Source of the DNA: Sulfodiicoccus acidiphilus
Lineage (GTDB): Archaea > Thermoproteota > Thermoprotei_A > Sulfolobales > Sulfolobaceae
Assembly (NCBI RefSeq): GCF_003967175.1
Contig: NZ_AP018553.1
Span: 248,001-312,000, forward strand
DNA length: 64,000 bases
Direction: 5' to 3'
Both the position numbers and the translations under genes were made by a program. Shown here one piece after another: positions 1 to 7,356 of this stretch. The notes beneath the pieces are model-generated. The model was not told where the DNA came from. It saw only the letters and a list, made by a program, of their open reading frames with translations, and did no database searches. Position 1 is the first letter of the stretch; every line of letters begins with the position of its first letter.

Positions 1-407
1 TGTATGAAGGGATCGAGAAATTCCTCCAAGAAGTAAAGGCCAAATACATAGAGTTCACGGGCCTAGAGGACGATTTGTTCAAGGGAAAGGGGGACGTGGA
101 CCTAATTTTAGCCAGCGTAGGGAAGGAGCAGGGGGTCTGTCCTAAGCTGAGGCAGCTCTCAGTGACTTGGAGACTAAGCCTAGATAAGTTGATTGAAGAC
201 CTTTCTACTATGCATAAGTTAAGGGATGTAAGTGAACTTGTAGATTCTATGAGAGAAGAGCTCGTCTCTAGATTGAAGGAAGATGGTTGTGTAAACATTG
301 TAGATATGGGTTTAGAGGAAGAATATTCGTCCTACTTAGTTGCTATGTTGAGAGCTAAGGGTATCCAAGTAAAGCCAGAAGGATCTCAAATCTGTCTCAA
401 GGGCTAA
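1..407 (+). CDS. C-terminal part of an unrecognised protein (5' truncated)
   Basis: The reading frame is open from position 3 and ends at the TAA at 405-407, giving 134 visible residues; the true start lies outside the window. I do not recognise the family. The visible part is charged and mostly helical-looking, with two cysteines in the middle and another near the C-terminus, and it contains no obvious membrane segment or catalytic motif. It ends about 800 bases before psmA, so it is probably a separate transcription unit from the exosome and proteasome run. RNase P protein genes often sit upstream of psmA in Sulfolobales, but I could not match this sequence to Pop5 or Rpp30. Confidence 0.6.
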   Translation, partial: YEGIEKFLQEVKAKYIEFTGLEDDLFKGKGDVDLILASVGKEQGVCPKLRQLSVTWRLSLDKLIEDLSTMHKLRDVSELVDSMREELVSRLKEDGCVNIVDMGLEEEYSSYLVAMLRAKGIQVKPEGSQICLKG

Positions 408-424
408 AGTGATCTCAAAGCGAA

Positions 425-640
425 AGACCATACCCGAAGGGTCGAGCTCTCGGCTTCCCTACCCATACTTACGACGGAGTTCCATGATTAAGTGCAGGTC
501 GCACTTAGGAGACCTCCGCAGGTCAGGGAGGAGGCATACGCGGACCATCGCTTAGGCGCGTCTGGGCGCTTCCTGGCGAGCGTCCAGGGGAACTATCCAT
601 ATAAACGGAGTCTCCCATCCTTTGGAACTCAACCAAGATA
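425..640. other. Intergenic stretch with strong hairpins, candidate structured RNA of unknown family
   Basis: No coding frame is convincing here. Several perfect stems are visible: a 7-bp stem at about 489-507 (TAAGTGC with GCACTTA), a 5-bp stem at about 510-523 (GACCT with AGGTC), a 5-bp stem near 572-588 (CCTGG with CCAGG), and a small hairpin with the core ACCC..GGGT near 431-442. A longer-range pairing joins GAGTTCCA-type sequence near 477-484 and 622-629. Read on the minus strand, an AT box (ACTTTATC) near 638-648 precedes it. I looked for SRP and RNase P RNA signatures and did not find them, so the family and even the strand are open. Confidence 0.35.
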
Positions 641-702
641 AAGTTTATTGTGAGGGCGGAAGGCCCTATCTCCATGGATAAGATACGGATAGACTCTCAT
701 TT

Positions 703-716
703 AATAATTTAAATAA
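703..716 (+). promoter_or_regulatory. AT-box promoter for RNA element D
   Basis: The sequence AATAATTTAAATAAC is a good archaeal TATA box. It lies roughly 25-30 bases before the first residues of the structured element at about 735-956, matching the arrangement at the other three RNA elements of the window. Confidence 0.45.
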
Positions 717-734
717 CAGTCCTCACGGTAATAT

Positions 735-956
735 TGCAATTACCCTCAATGACGAGGTAAGCGTCGCCGAGACGCCTCGAGGCGAGGGTGAGTGAGATAC
801 GCCTCGGCCAAGGCCCCTTCGTTTGCACCAACTGATTCCGTGTCGGGAATGTAGTAGCCCTAGGTGCTTGCAGAACCTTGCCCTCTGCTCATGGCTAGAG
901 TCGTGGGTAAGGTAGGGCTGCAAGGAGGAAGCTCGTCGGTGAGAGAAGGATAATTC
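735..956 (+). ncRNA. RNA element D: IS605-right-end-like structured element
   Basis: This non-coding stretch resembles element C (41300-41537). Both carry a GTCGCCGAGACGCCTCGAGG-type hairpin (here at about 756-775), a following TACGCCT segment, and a 3' end of the form GCAAGGAGGAAG...GATAATTCAT that resembles the right end of IS200/IS605 elements. A TATA box stands upstream. No TnpB or TnpA frame is present. It could be an independently transcribed RNA of the omega-RNA type or a decayed miniature transposon. The open frame on the opposite strand is a shadow. The remaining gap to psmA (957-1160) shows no gene. Confidence 0.45.
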
Positions 957-1166
957 ATATGCTATATGGGGGACCTTAACTTCTAGTGCCCCTAGGGTAG
1001 AGAAATATACCTCCAATTTCGCAGCCAAGGAGAGTTGTCGCTATATAAACTATTTGGCAGAAACTACGTGAATTGTGCTCCCACCACACTTAACTTCAAC
1101 GGAGCTCTTGAGTAGCTAATTCATAAGGATCATACGAGAGGGAAAACACTATCTACTTAATGAAAC

Positions 1167-1175
1167 GTTAAATAC
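1167..1175 (+). promoter_or_regulatory. TATA box of the psmA operon
   Basis: GTTAAATAC lies 32-40 bases before the psmA ATG, followed by a GGTGAG ribosome binding site at about 1189. It is the only convincing promoter before the psmA-SBDS-exosome run, so the following genes are likely co-transcribed from here. Confidence 0.5.
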
Positions 1176-1206
1176 GTAGCCTGTCAGTGGTGAGAGGGAA
1201 AGCATA

Positions 1207-1935
1207 ATGGCATTTGGTCCTGCAGCAATGGGATACGACAGGGCTATCACGATTTTTTCACCCGACGGTTCGTTGTACCAAGTAGATTACGCCTTTGAGG
1301 CAGTTAAGAAAGGCTGGACTACGATTGGAGTAAAATCTAAGGAGGCGGTCGCAATAATAGTGGAGAAAAGGAAGGTCACCCCTTTGCTCGATGTAAATAA
1401 CATAGAGAAAGTTTTCCTCATAGATGAGCACGTGGGTTGTAGCTTTGCTGGATTAGCGTCTGATGGAAGAATCTTAGTAGATTACGCTAGGAATGTCGCT
1501 CTTCAGCACAGATTAGTATACGACGAACCGGTTAACATAGACTACTTGACCAAGACCATATCGGATCTGAAACAGGCGTACACACAGCATGGCGGAGTGA
1601 GACCCTTCGGTGTCGCTATGATAATAGCTGGCATAGATAAGGGGCAGCCCAAACTACTGATGACGGAGCCTAGCGGGCAGTTCATGCCTTATTTCGCCGT
1701 CGGAATAGGCTCAGGTAGCTATCCAGCTACTGAGTACTTGGAGAAGAACTACAAGGAAGATATGACGGTAGAAGAGACTGTGCTCACCGGCTTGAGGGCA
1801 CTCAACTACACCTTCAAGGGGGGCGAGAAACTTTCCTCATCGCTTGTGGACATTGGAGTAGGCTCAAGGCAGACGGGTTCTTTCAGAAAGCTCTCGCAGG
1901 AAGAAAAAGAGACATTCATAAAGAAGCTTGGGTGA
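1207..1935 (+). CDS. psmA: Proteasome subunit alpha
   Basis: Encodes 242 residues, the normal length. The alpha subunit forms the outer heptameric rings of the archaeal 20S proteasome and gates substrate entry; it is not itself proteolytic. Visible family marks are the N-terminal gate region around GYDRAITIFSPDG and the YQVDYAFEAV segment that follows, then the conserved RPFGVAMI stretch. The ATG at 1207 is preceded by GGTGAG about 12 bases upstream. The stop at 1933-1935 lies just before the SBDS start, so the two are translationally linked. Cdc48 at 58.6-60.7 kb may act with the same proteasome. Confidence 0.97.
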   Translation: MAFGPAAMGYDRAITIFSPDGSLYQVDYAFEAVKKGWTTIGVKSKEAVAIIVEKRKVTPLLDVNNIEKVFLIDEHVGCSFAGLASDGRILVDYARNVALQHRLVYDEPVNIDYLTKTISDLKQAYTQHGGVRPFGVAMIIAGIDKGQPKLLMTEPSGQFMPYFAVGIGSGSYPATEYLEKNYKEDMTVEETVLTGLRALNYTFKGGEKLSSSLVDIGVGSRQTGSFRKLSQEEKETFIKKLG

Positions 1936-1945
1936 ATATCTGTTA

Positions 1946-2644
1946 ATGCCAAAGGAGAACTATGTTGTGGTCAAATACGAGAGTCACGGAGAGAGGTTCG
2001 AGGTGTTGGCCAAGCCTAAGGAAGTGTCAGATCTGAAAGAGGGGAAGAGCATCTCTTTGTCCGACGTGGTGGTATCAGACATCATTTACAAGGACGCTCG
2101 AAAGGGGTTGAAAGCCTCGCCCGCTTCTATGAAGAAGGTCTTTGGAACAACAGACTTTGAGACAGTAGCTAGGGAGATCCTCATCAAGGGTGAGATTCCC
2201 TTGACTGCTGATCAGAGGAAGGAGATCTTAGAGTCCAAAAGAAAGCAACTAGTGACGTTCATCTCTAGAAACTGCATTGATCCAAAGACAAAGTTACCTA
2301 TTCCTCCCACGAGGATAGAGAGTGCCATGGAGGCCGCAAAGGTGCATGTAGATCCCAATAAGGACGTTGAGTCCCAGGCCATTCAGATAGTCAGGGAACT
2401 CGCGAAAGTGATGCCAATAAAGTTGGCCAAAGCACTTGTTGAACTGAGAGTCCCTTCAGCTTACGCGGCCAAAGTGAAATCTCAACTGCCCTCAATGGGA
2501 GAAGTGAAGAAAACTAACTGGCTGGCTGACGGGAGTCTCACCGCGGAGATGGAGATACCCGCCGGAGCTCAGGGAGAGCTGATAGACAAGATCAATTCAT
2601 TAACTAAGGGAGAGGCGGAGGTCAGAATTGCAGAGGTGAGATGA
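1946..2644 (+). CDS. SBDS family ribosome maturation factor
   Basis: Encodes 232 residues of the Shwachman-Bodian-Diamond syndrome protein family, which in eukaryotes releases eIF6/Tif6 from the 60S subunit and in archaea is thought to act on 50S maturation. The three-domain layout is visible: an N-terminal FYSH domain with VKYESHGERFEV, a central helical domain with IDPKTKLPIPPTRIE, and a C-terminal ferredoxin-like domain. I prefer the ATG at 1946 over an in-frame TTG at 1928 because GGTGA at 1931-1935 is well spaced and family members start at this point. The gene overlaps the likely rrp4 start at its stop codon. Confidence 0.95.
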   Translation: MPKENYVVVKYESHGERFEVLAKPKEVSDLKEGKSISLSDVVVSDIIYKDARKGLKASPASMKKVFGTTDFETVAREILIKGEIPLTADQRKEILESKRKQLVTFISRNCIDPKTKLPIPPTRIESAMEAAKVHVDPNKDVESQAIQIVRELAKVMPIKLAKALVELRVPSAYAAKVKSQLPSMGEVKKTNWLADGSLTAEMEIPAGAQGELIDKINSLTKGEAEVRIAEVR

Positions 2645-3371
2645 AACGGCGGAAAAAGATAGGGTCAGGACGTTAGTTCTCCCAGGAGAACCCGTTGGCG
2701 AGGCCTCAGATTTTCAGCAATGGAGTCCATACATAATAAGGAATGGCACGAAACTTTACTCTACTGTGATCGGATTGTTGGAGCAGAGAGAGAACCAATT
2801 GGTGGTATTACCACTGGAGGGGGTTTACTACCCGAGGGTTGGAGATCTTGTAATTGGACTGGTGGAAGATGTCGAGCTTTATGGATGGAATGTTGACATA
2901 GTATCTCCATATATTGCTTACTTGCAGGGATCATCAGTATTGGGTAGGCCCGTTAACTCTGGGGAGGACCTAAGAAGGTATCTTAACGTTGGAGATTACG
3001 TGATGGCCAAGGTCGAGTCCTTCGATAGATCGTCTAATCCCATATTAACAGTAAAGGGTAAGGGCCTAGGTAGAATATCCAAGGGTACTGTAGTGGACGT
3101 CTCTCCTGTGAGGACTCCTAGGCTCATAGGAAGGAATAGGAGCATGGTTGAGACACTCTCCAGCGAAACTGGATGCGAAGTTGTTGTGGGACAGAACGGC
3201 AGAGTTTGGATGAATTGTTCCTCCAAGGAGACGGAAGATTTGTTGGTAGAAATGATATATCTAATAGAGAGAGAGCCCTACACAAAGGGTCTTACCGAGA
3301 AAGTTAAAAGTCTGATAAGAGATAGGTTGGGTGTTAACGTTGCAGGTCCAGAAGCCAAGGCTAATCCTTGA
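2641..3371 (+). CDS. rrp4: Exosome RNA-binding cap subunit Rrp4 (5' end frameshifted)
   Basis: Rrp4 is an S1/KH-domain cap subunit of the archaeal exosome and guides RNA to the Rrp41-Rrp42 core. The first in-frame GTG (2766) would remove the conserved N-terminal domain, yet frame-3 sequence from about 2658 encodes it clearly (VLPGEP and WSPYII segments). No ATG, GTG or TTG exists in that frame between the upstream stop and 2766. The ATG at 2641, overlapping the SBDS stop, enters the correct frame if one A is added to the A5 run at 2653-2657. An ACG at 2646 is the other possible start. Expected length is about 243 residues. S1 ([13 protein letters not shown]) and KH parts follow normally. Confidence 0.9.
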
Positions 3372-4071
3372 AGATGGGAAGAGGACGGATGGTCGTAGAC
3401 CTGACGAGATGCGGCCTGTGAAGATGGAGGTGGGAGTACTAAAGAACGCCAACGGATCGGCAATAGTCGAAATGGGTAGGACTAAGGTGTTGACTGCCGT
3501 CTACGGTCCCAGAGAAATGCATCCGAGGCATTTGGCTCTCCCTGATAGGGCAGTCCTCAGAGTGCGATACCACATGACACCTTTCTCCACAGATGAAAGG
3601 AAGAACCCAGCCCTCAGCAGGAGGGAAATAGAGATATCTAAGGTAATACGCGAGGCCCTGGAGGCATCTATCTTAGTAGAGACCTTCCCTAGGACCACTA
3701 TAGACGTGTTCTCTGAAGTCCTACAAGCCGATGCTGGGACGAGATTAGTGGCTTTGATGTCAGCCTCACTGGCCGTGGCAGATGCAGGAATCCCGATGAG
3801 GGACCTAATAGCCGGTGTCGCTGTAGGAAAGGCTGATGGTACCTTGGTCTTAGATCTGAACGAGGAGGAAGATATGTGGGGAGAGGCCGATATGCCCATC
3901 GCGATGATGCCGTCCCTCTCTCAGGTGGCATTACTTCAGCTCAACGGAAGCCTTTCGGGGGGCGAGTTTAGGGCGGCCCTCCAAATGGCGAGCAAAGGAA
4001 TCGATGAACTATATAGGATGGAAAAAGAAGCCCTAATGTCAAAGTACTCGGCTTACAAGGAGGTGAATTGA
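3331..4071 (+). CDS. rrp41: Exosome catalytic subunit Rrp41
   Basis: Encodes 246 residues of the RNase PH family. Rrp41 carries the phosphorolytic active site of the archaeal exosome and forms a hexameric ring with Rrp42. Diagnostic segments are [12 protein letters not shown] near the N-terminus, [10 protein letters not shown], the RNA-binding [13 protein letters not shown] loop, and the catalytic [16 protein letters not shown] region with its acidic residues. The GTG at 3331 overlaps the end of rrp4 by 41 bases; an internal TTG at 3340 is possible. It lies directly before rrp42 in the standard archaeal exosome operon. Confidence 0.97.
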   Translation: MLTLQVQKPRLILEDGKRTDGRRPDEMRPVKMEVGVLKNANGSAIVEMGRTKVLTAVYGPREMHPRHLALPDRAVLRVRYHMTPFSTDERKNPALSRREIEISKVIREALEASILVETFPRTTIDVFSEVLQADAGTRLVALMSASLAVADAGIPMRDLIAGVAVGKADGTLVLDLNEEEDMWGEADMPIAMMPSLSQVALLQLNGSLSGGEFRAALQMASKGIDELYRMEKEALMSKYSAYKEVN

Positions 4072-4072
4072 T

Positions 4073-4921
4073 ATGTCTCTCACACCGAGCAATTACAATA
4101 TCATTCCTCTAATAAAAAGAGAGAGTATCGTAAGTATACTTGAAAAGGGAAACAGGACTGACGGTAGAAAGTTCACGGACTACAGGAGTCTCTCCATAAC
4201 TCAGGGTTATGCGAAGAAAGCCGAAGGGTCTGCTATGGTTAGGTTAGGAGACACAGCAGTCTTGGCTGGAGTAAAGGTGAAGGAGGACGTTCCATTTCCC
4301 GATACTCCAGATCAAGGGAACTTCATAGTGAACGTAGAGCTTCTCCCCTTGGCCTACGAGACTTTTGAGCCTGGACCTCCGGATGAGAATGCGGTGGAGC
4401 TCTCCAGAGTAGTTGACAGAGGCCTCAGGGACTCCAAGGCCGTAGACCTCAAGGGATTATGTCTCGTACCTGGCAAGAAGGTGTGGACAGTGTGGATAGA
4501 TATAGACGTTCTTGACTATGGAGGTAATGTCTTAGACGCCTCCATGCTAGCCGCTGTAGCAGCCCTCTACGATGCCAGGTTGCCTAAGGTAGAGGTTAAT
4601 GGAGACGAAGTCAAGGTGGTGAAAGATGAAAAAGGAAATAGGGTCCCTATGAACTACCCAGTTGTTTCAGTTAGCGTGGCTAAACTGGACAGATTCCTCC
4701 TAGTGGACCCAGATCTCGAGGAGGAGAGTATGGCCGAGGCAAGGTTATCTATCTCCTACTTGGAAGATGGGAAAATAGTTGGAATGCAGAAGTTCGGTAA
4801 CGGAACCCTGAGCGTGCAGGAGCTAGATACGGTGGAGGGATTAGCTAGAACGTCCTCTCAAAGACTCTTCGAAGAACTTAAAAAGGTCATAGCGAGTCCT
4901 GAGGGAGGTGTTTCTCAATGA
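4073..4921 (+). CDS. rrp42: Exosome non-catalytic core subunit Rrp42
   Basis: Encodes 282 residues of the RNase PH fold. Rrp42 is structurally essential for the exosome ring but lacks the phosphate-binding catalytic residues that Rrp41 has. The family pattern is visible in GNRTDGRKFTDYR, VKVKEDVPFPDTPDQGNF and the conserved WIDIDVLDYGGN stretch. It starts one base after the rrp41 stop and overlaps rpl37ae through ATGA, so the three genes are tightly coupled. Confidence 0.97.
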   Translation: MSLTPSNYNIIPLIKRESIVSILEKGNRTDGRKFTDYRSLSITQGYAKKAEGSAMVRLGDTAVLAGVKVKEDVPFPDTPDQGNFIVNVELLPLAYETFEPGPPDENAVELSRVVDRGLRDSKAVDLKGLCLVPGKKVWTVWIDIDVLDYGGNVLDASMLAAVAALYDARLPKVEVNGDEVKVVKDEKGNRVPMNYPVVSVSVAKLDRFLLVDPDLEEESMAEARLSISYLEDGKIVGMQKFGNGTLSVQELDTVEGLARTSSQRLFEELKKVIASPEGGVSQ

Positions 4922-5130
4922 CTAAGCAGACGGGAATAGCGGGGAGGTTCGGGCCGAGATACGGTTCGTCTCTAAGGAAAAAGTGGAAGGAGATAATGGA
5001 GAGAAGGTATGACGAACATGTTTGTCCCTTCTGTCGAACTACGGGGTCAGTGAGGAGAGTTGCGTCGGGAATTTGGTACTGCCGGAAGTGCGAAACCAAG
5101 TGGGCTGGGTACGCCTATACCCCCTCCTAA
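4918..5130 (+). CDS. rpl37ae: Large ribosomal subunit protein eL43 (L37Ae)
   Basis: Encodes 70 residues with a zinc ribbon of the CPFC...CRKC type. eL43 is a small zinc-binding protein of the archaeal and eukaryotic 50S/60S subunit. The ATG overlaps the rrp42 stop as ATGA. Linkage of exosome genes with this ribosomal protein is typical in crenarchaea. Confidence 0.96.
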   Translation: MTKQTGIAGRFGPRYGSSLRKKWKEIMERRYDEHVCPFCRTTGSVRRVASGIWYCRKCETKWAGYAYTPS

Positions 5131-5134
5131 CTTA

Positions 5135-5608
5135 TTGATAACTACCTCCCGAGATGCAGGTCCTCGGGTGAGGTCGGTAGCTAGGCAGTTGTCCGGATTT
5201 TTCCCCGCTTCTGTTTACATTAATCGGGGTCGCGCCTCTATAGACTCCGTGGCGAGGGAGTTAGGTGGAAGTGGTGCACCCTATGTGTTGGTTTTTCATA
5301 GCGAAGGTGGGAATCCTTCTAAGCTCTTTCTCATTAATTTAGTCAACAGATATCAGGAGTGCTTGAGGCTGAAGTCAGTCAGCGTCCCTACAGACGCGAG
5401 GCAGAGGTCTCCCAACGTAAGGAAGGTGTGTTTAGGAGACTTAGAGTGTTCAGCCTTGAGGACCTTCCTTTCTTTCGTAGCTTATCCCCTAGGACCCAAC
5501 TGTGATGTGGTAGTTTCTACCTCGCTCTCAGGCGAGGAGTGTACGTTGGTGTTTACTAGTCCGCGGTCTAGGAGGGAGCTCCTTTGGATGAGGTTCAGAA
5601 CGTGTTGA
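5135..5608 (+). CDS. Brix domain (Imp4-type) ribosome biogenesis protein
   Basis: About 157 residues. The N-terminal ITTSRDAGPRVRS matches the start of archaeal Brix/IMP4 proteins, which bind pre-rRNA during ribosome assembly. The open frame extends upstream inside rpl37ae, but the homologous part begins at the TTG at 5135, five bases after the rpl37ae stop. No clear ribosome binding site precedes it, so translation may depend on coupling. A hydrophobic GAPYVLVFHSEGG strand follows as in the family. Divergent, but the context (exosome, Pcc1, prefoldin) supports the call. Confidence 0.8.
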   Translation: MITTSRDAGPRVRSVARQLSGFFPASVYINRGRASIDSVARELGGSGAPYVLVFHSEGGNPSKLFLINLVNRYQECLRLKSVSVPTDARQRSPNVRKVCLGDLECSALRTFLSFVAYPLGPNCDVVVSTSLSGEECTLVFTSPRSRRELLWMRFRTC

Positions 5609-5847
5609 AGATAAAGATAAGAGTTTCTCCTTCCTCTCTAACTAGCTTGGCGCTAAACTCTATTCTACTTGAGGAGGTTGATCGAGGCCTAGTGACTGTG
5701 GATCCAGAAAAAGGAGAAGTTTCGATAAAGGCTCCTCGATTGAGCAGGGGAAGAGCCATAATGAACTCTTATATATATTGGCTCTACACCATTCTAACCA
5801 CGTTTGAGGAGTTAGGTGAAGAAGATGGCAGAGAGAGTACCGCCTGA
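5602..5847 (+). CDS. pcc1: KEOPS complex subunit Pcc1
   Basis: Around 81 residues, the usual size. Pcc1 is the small dimerising subunit of KEOPS, which with Kae1 installs t6A37 on ANN-decoding tRNAs. The N-terminal beta strand [10 protein letters not shown] and the late [15 protein letters not shown] helix fit the family. The GTG at 5602 has GATGAGGT seven bases upstream; a TTG at 5584 is an alternative. It overlaps the Brix gene by a few bases and the prefoldin start by about 20 bases. Confidence 0.8.
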   Translation: MLKIKIRVSPSSLTSLALNSILLEEVDRGLVTVDPEKGEVSIKAPRLSRGRAIMNSYIYWLYTILTTFEELGEEDGRESTA

Positions 5848-6202
5848 GTTACAGGCGCAGGTAGTTAAACTCCAACAGTTACAGAACCAGTTAGGTAATC
5901 TGATAGCTGAGAAGAACGTAGTTGAGAGCGAGCTAAGGGAGATCAACCGAATCCTAGAGAGTTTATCTACACTGCCTGCCGATTCTTCCATATATAAAAT
6001 AGTAGGGAACCTACTAGTCAAGTTCGATAAGGCAAGTGTAGAGAAGGAGCTTACCGAAAGGAAGGAGTTCCTAGAAATAAGGTCTAAGGCCTACCAGAGA
6101 CAAGAAAGCGAACTGAGGAAACAGTATGAGAGCGTGCAAAAGAAGGTGAACGAGTTAGTGAGTAAGTACTATAAACCGCCAGCCGGAGCGGAGAAGGTTT
6201 AA
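5825..6202 (+). CDS. pfdB: Prefoldin subunit beta
   Basis: Encodes 125 residues made mostly of two long coiled-coil helices joined by a central beta-hairpin segment ([16 protein letters not shown]), exactly the prefoldin beta plan. Archaeal prefoldin is a hexameric jellyfish-like holdase that passes unfolded proteins to the thermosome. The ATG at 5825 has GGTGA at 5815-5819. The start overlaps the end of pcc1. Confidence 0.95.
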   Translation: MAERVPPELQAQVVKLQQLQNQLGNLIAEKNVVESELREINRILESLSTLPADSSIYKIVGNLLVKFDKASVEKELTERKEFLEIRSKAYQRQESELRKQYESVQKKVNELVSKYYKPPAGAEKV

Positions 6203-6213
6203 TCTAGGACTTT

Positions 6214-6924
6214 TTGAGTTATTTCGTGGTACGCATTTACGTTGACGTCAGAGAGAAGGCCAGCGGAGTGCCAGATAGGCTTGGCCTACTTGGTGTTACT
6301 GTCATAGTTCGGCAACTGACAGTTGCAGACTACGTCTTGGCTGAGGGGGTTGGACTTGAAAGGAAGTCGGTGAGAGATCTAGCGTCATCAGTGTTTGATG
6401 GAAGGTTGTTCGATCAAGCGGAGAGACTAAGCGAGTCCTACCGGAAAGCATTTCTCCTAATAGAGGGAGACTTAGGCCTGCTAGAGAGGTACGTTTCCAA
6501 TTTCAAGGCGATAGACCTGGCAGTGGCCTCGGTCGTGGCAGACTACGATCTTAGACTAGTCTATTCTAGAGATCAGGAAGAAAGCGCGCAAATTTTGAAG
6601 AAATTGGCAGAGAAGCTGCAGGAGGGTCGCGCAAGTAACATAAGCCTTCACTCTAAACCTAAACTCTCCACTTTAAGGGAGAAGCAACTTTACCTCCTTC
6701 AGTCACTACCCAATGTGGGCCCCAAGTTATCTCAACGTATCTTAGATCGATTTCCCACTTTGGCGGAATTCTTCGAGGCTCCTCTACCCAAACTTGAGGA
6801 AGTTTTAGGGAGGGCTAAGGCCGAGGAAGTATTCAAGCTACTGCATAGCTCAAGTAAAGGTAAAAGAGATTCCAATAATTCTCTCTTGGACTACCTAGAA
6901 AGTAGTAAGGACGAAGGTGGGTAG
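6214..6924 (+). CDS. xpf: XPF/Mus81-family 3'-flap endonuclease
   Basis: Encodes 236 residues, the short crenarchaeal XPF without a helicase domain. It cuts 3' flaps, forks and nicked junctions in repair and needs PCNA in Sulfolobales. The nuclease motif VGLERKSVRDLASSVFDGR (ERKX3D) is at about 49-67, and a tandem helix-hairpin-helix region with LPNVGPKLSQRIL is at about 165-177. The C-terminus has SLLDYL, which looks like a PCNA-interacting peptide. It starts at a TTG shortly after the prefoldin gene and ends the run. Confidence 0.93.
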   Translation: MSYFVVRIYVDVREKASGVPDRLGLLGVTVIVRQLTVADYVLAEGVGLERKSVRDLASSVFDGRLFDQAERLSESYRKAFLLIEGDLGLLERYVSNFKAIDLAVASVVADYDLRLVYSRDQEESAQILKKLAEKLQEGRASNISLHSKPKLSTLREKQLYLLQSLPNVGPKLSQRILDRFPTLAEFFEAPLPKLEEVLGRAKAEEVFKLLHSSSKGKRDSNNSLLDYLESSKDEGG

Positions 6925-7000
6925 AACGATCTAACATAGCTAGCTGAAATTGAACTTACGAACGAGGGAGATGTGGGGAGCCTCGCCCCCAGGGACGAAC

Positions 7001-7011
7001 CACATTTAAAA
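7001..7011 (+). promoter_or_regulatory. AT-box promoter of RNA element A
   Basis: CACATTTAAAA stands about 25 bases before the start of the structured element at about 7025-7232. The block TTTAAA(A)TT followed by CTCAGG recurs at RNA elements B and C. Confidence 0.45.
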
Positions 7012-7024
7012 TTGATCTCAGGAA

Positions 7025-7232
7025 TTTGTTAGTGCCGCTTTCTCCTCCTCGGCTCGACCGAGAGCTCACTAAACTGGGAGAGGAGCAACCAACATCTCCT
7101 CCCTCCCTTTCGTGGGATCCGTAGTTACTCCACGAGGATTCCTCCTTTCGTGAGGGGAGTTCCTGCCTCCCCCAGAATCGACGATGGGAACTACGAGCCT
7201 TTGGAGGGGAACCCTCCAAGGCGAGGGAAGCT
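7025..7232 (+). ncRNA. RNA element A: promoter-equipped IS605-right-end-like RNA
   Basis: This stretch is clearly homologous to element B (60860-61093). Both share a 24-base identical block beginning GCTCGACCGAGAGCTCAC (here 7052-7075), a CCCTTTCGTGGGATC motif at about 7105, several short hairpins, and a 3' end of the form TTGGAGGGGAACCCTCCAAG. That end is typical of IS200/IS605 right ends from which TnpB guide RNAs are processed. No transposase gene flanks it. The whole gap 6925-7356 holds nothing else apart from this element and the EF-2 promoter; a second, shorter GGGGAGCCTCGCCCCC palindrome lies at about 6975. Confidence 0.5.
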
Positions 7233-7306
7233 AGAAAGTAGGTATGGAAATGTCACTCTCATTACAGTGAACCAACACAATCCGTCTCCACATACATTGA
7301 GATAAA

Positions 7307-7316
7307 CATTTATAAC
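7307..7316 (+). promoter_or_regulatory. TATA box of EF-2
   Basis: CATTTATAAC lies 41-50 bases before the EF-2 start codon. A purine-rich GGTGGTAAGG sits just before the TTG, so this mRNA probably has a short leader. Confidence 0.5.
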
Positions 7317-7356
7317 GTCGTGTTCTCAATGCGCTTGCTACATTCGGTGGTAAGGT

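Noticed and set aside
425-640. SRP RNA or RNase P RNA
   Set aside because: The helix 8 GGAA-type tetraloop with its symmetric internal loop, and the P4 sequences of RNase P RNA, were not found on either strand.
7000-7356. Intact IS605 element with tnpA or tnpB
   Set aside because: Only right-end-like sequence is present; no transposase frame longer than noise is found there or at the other elements.
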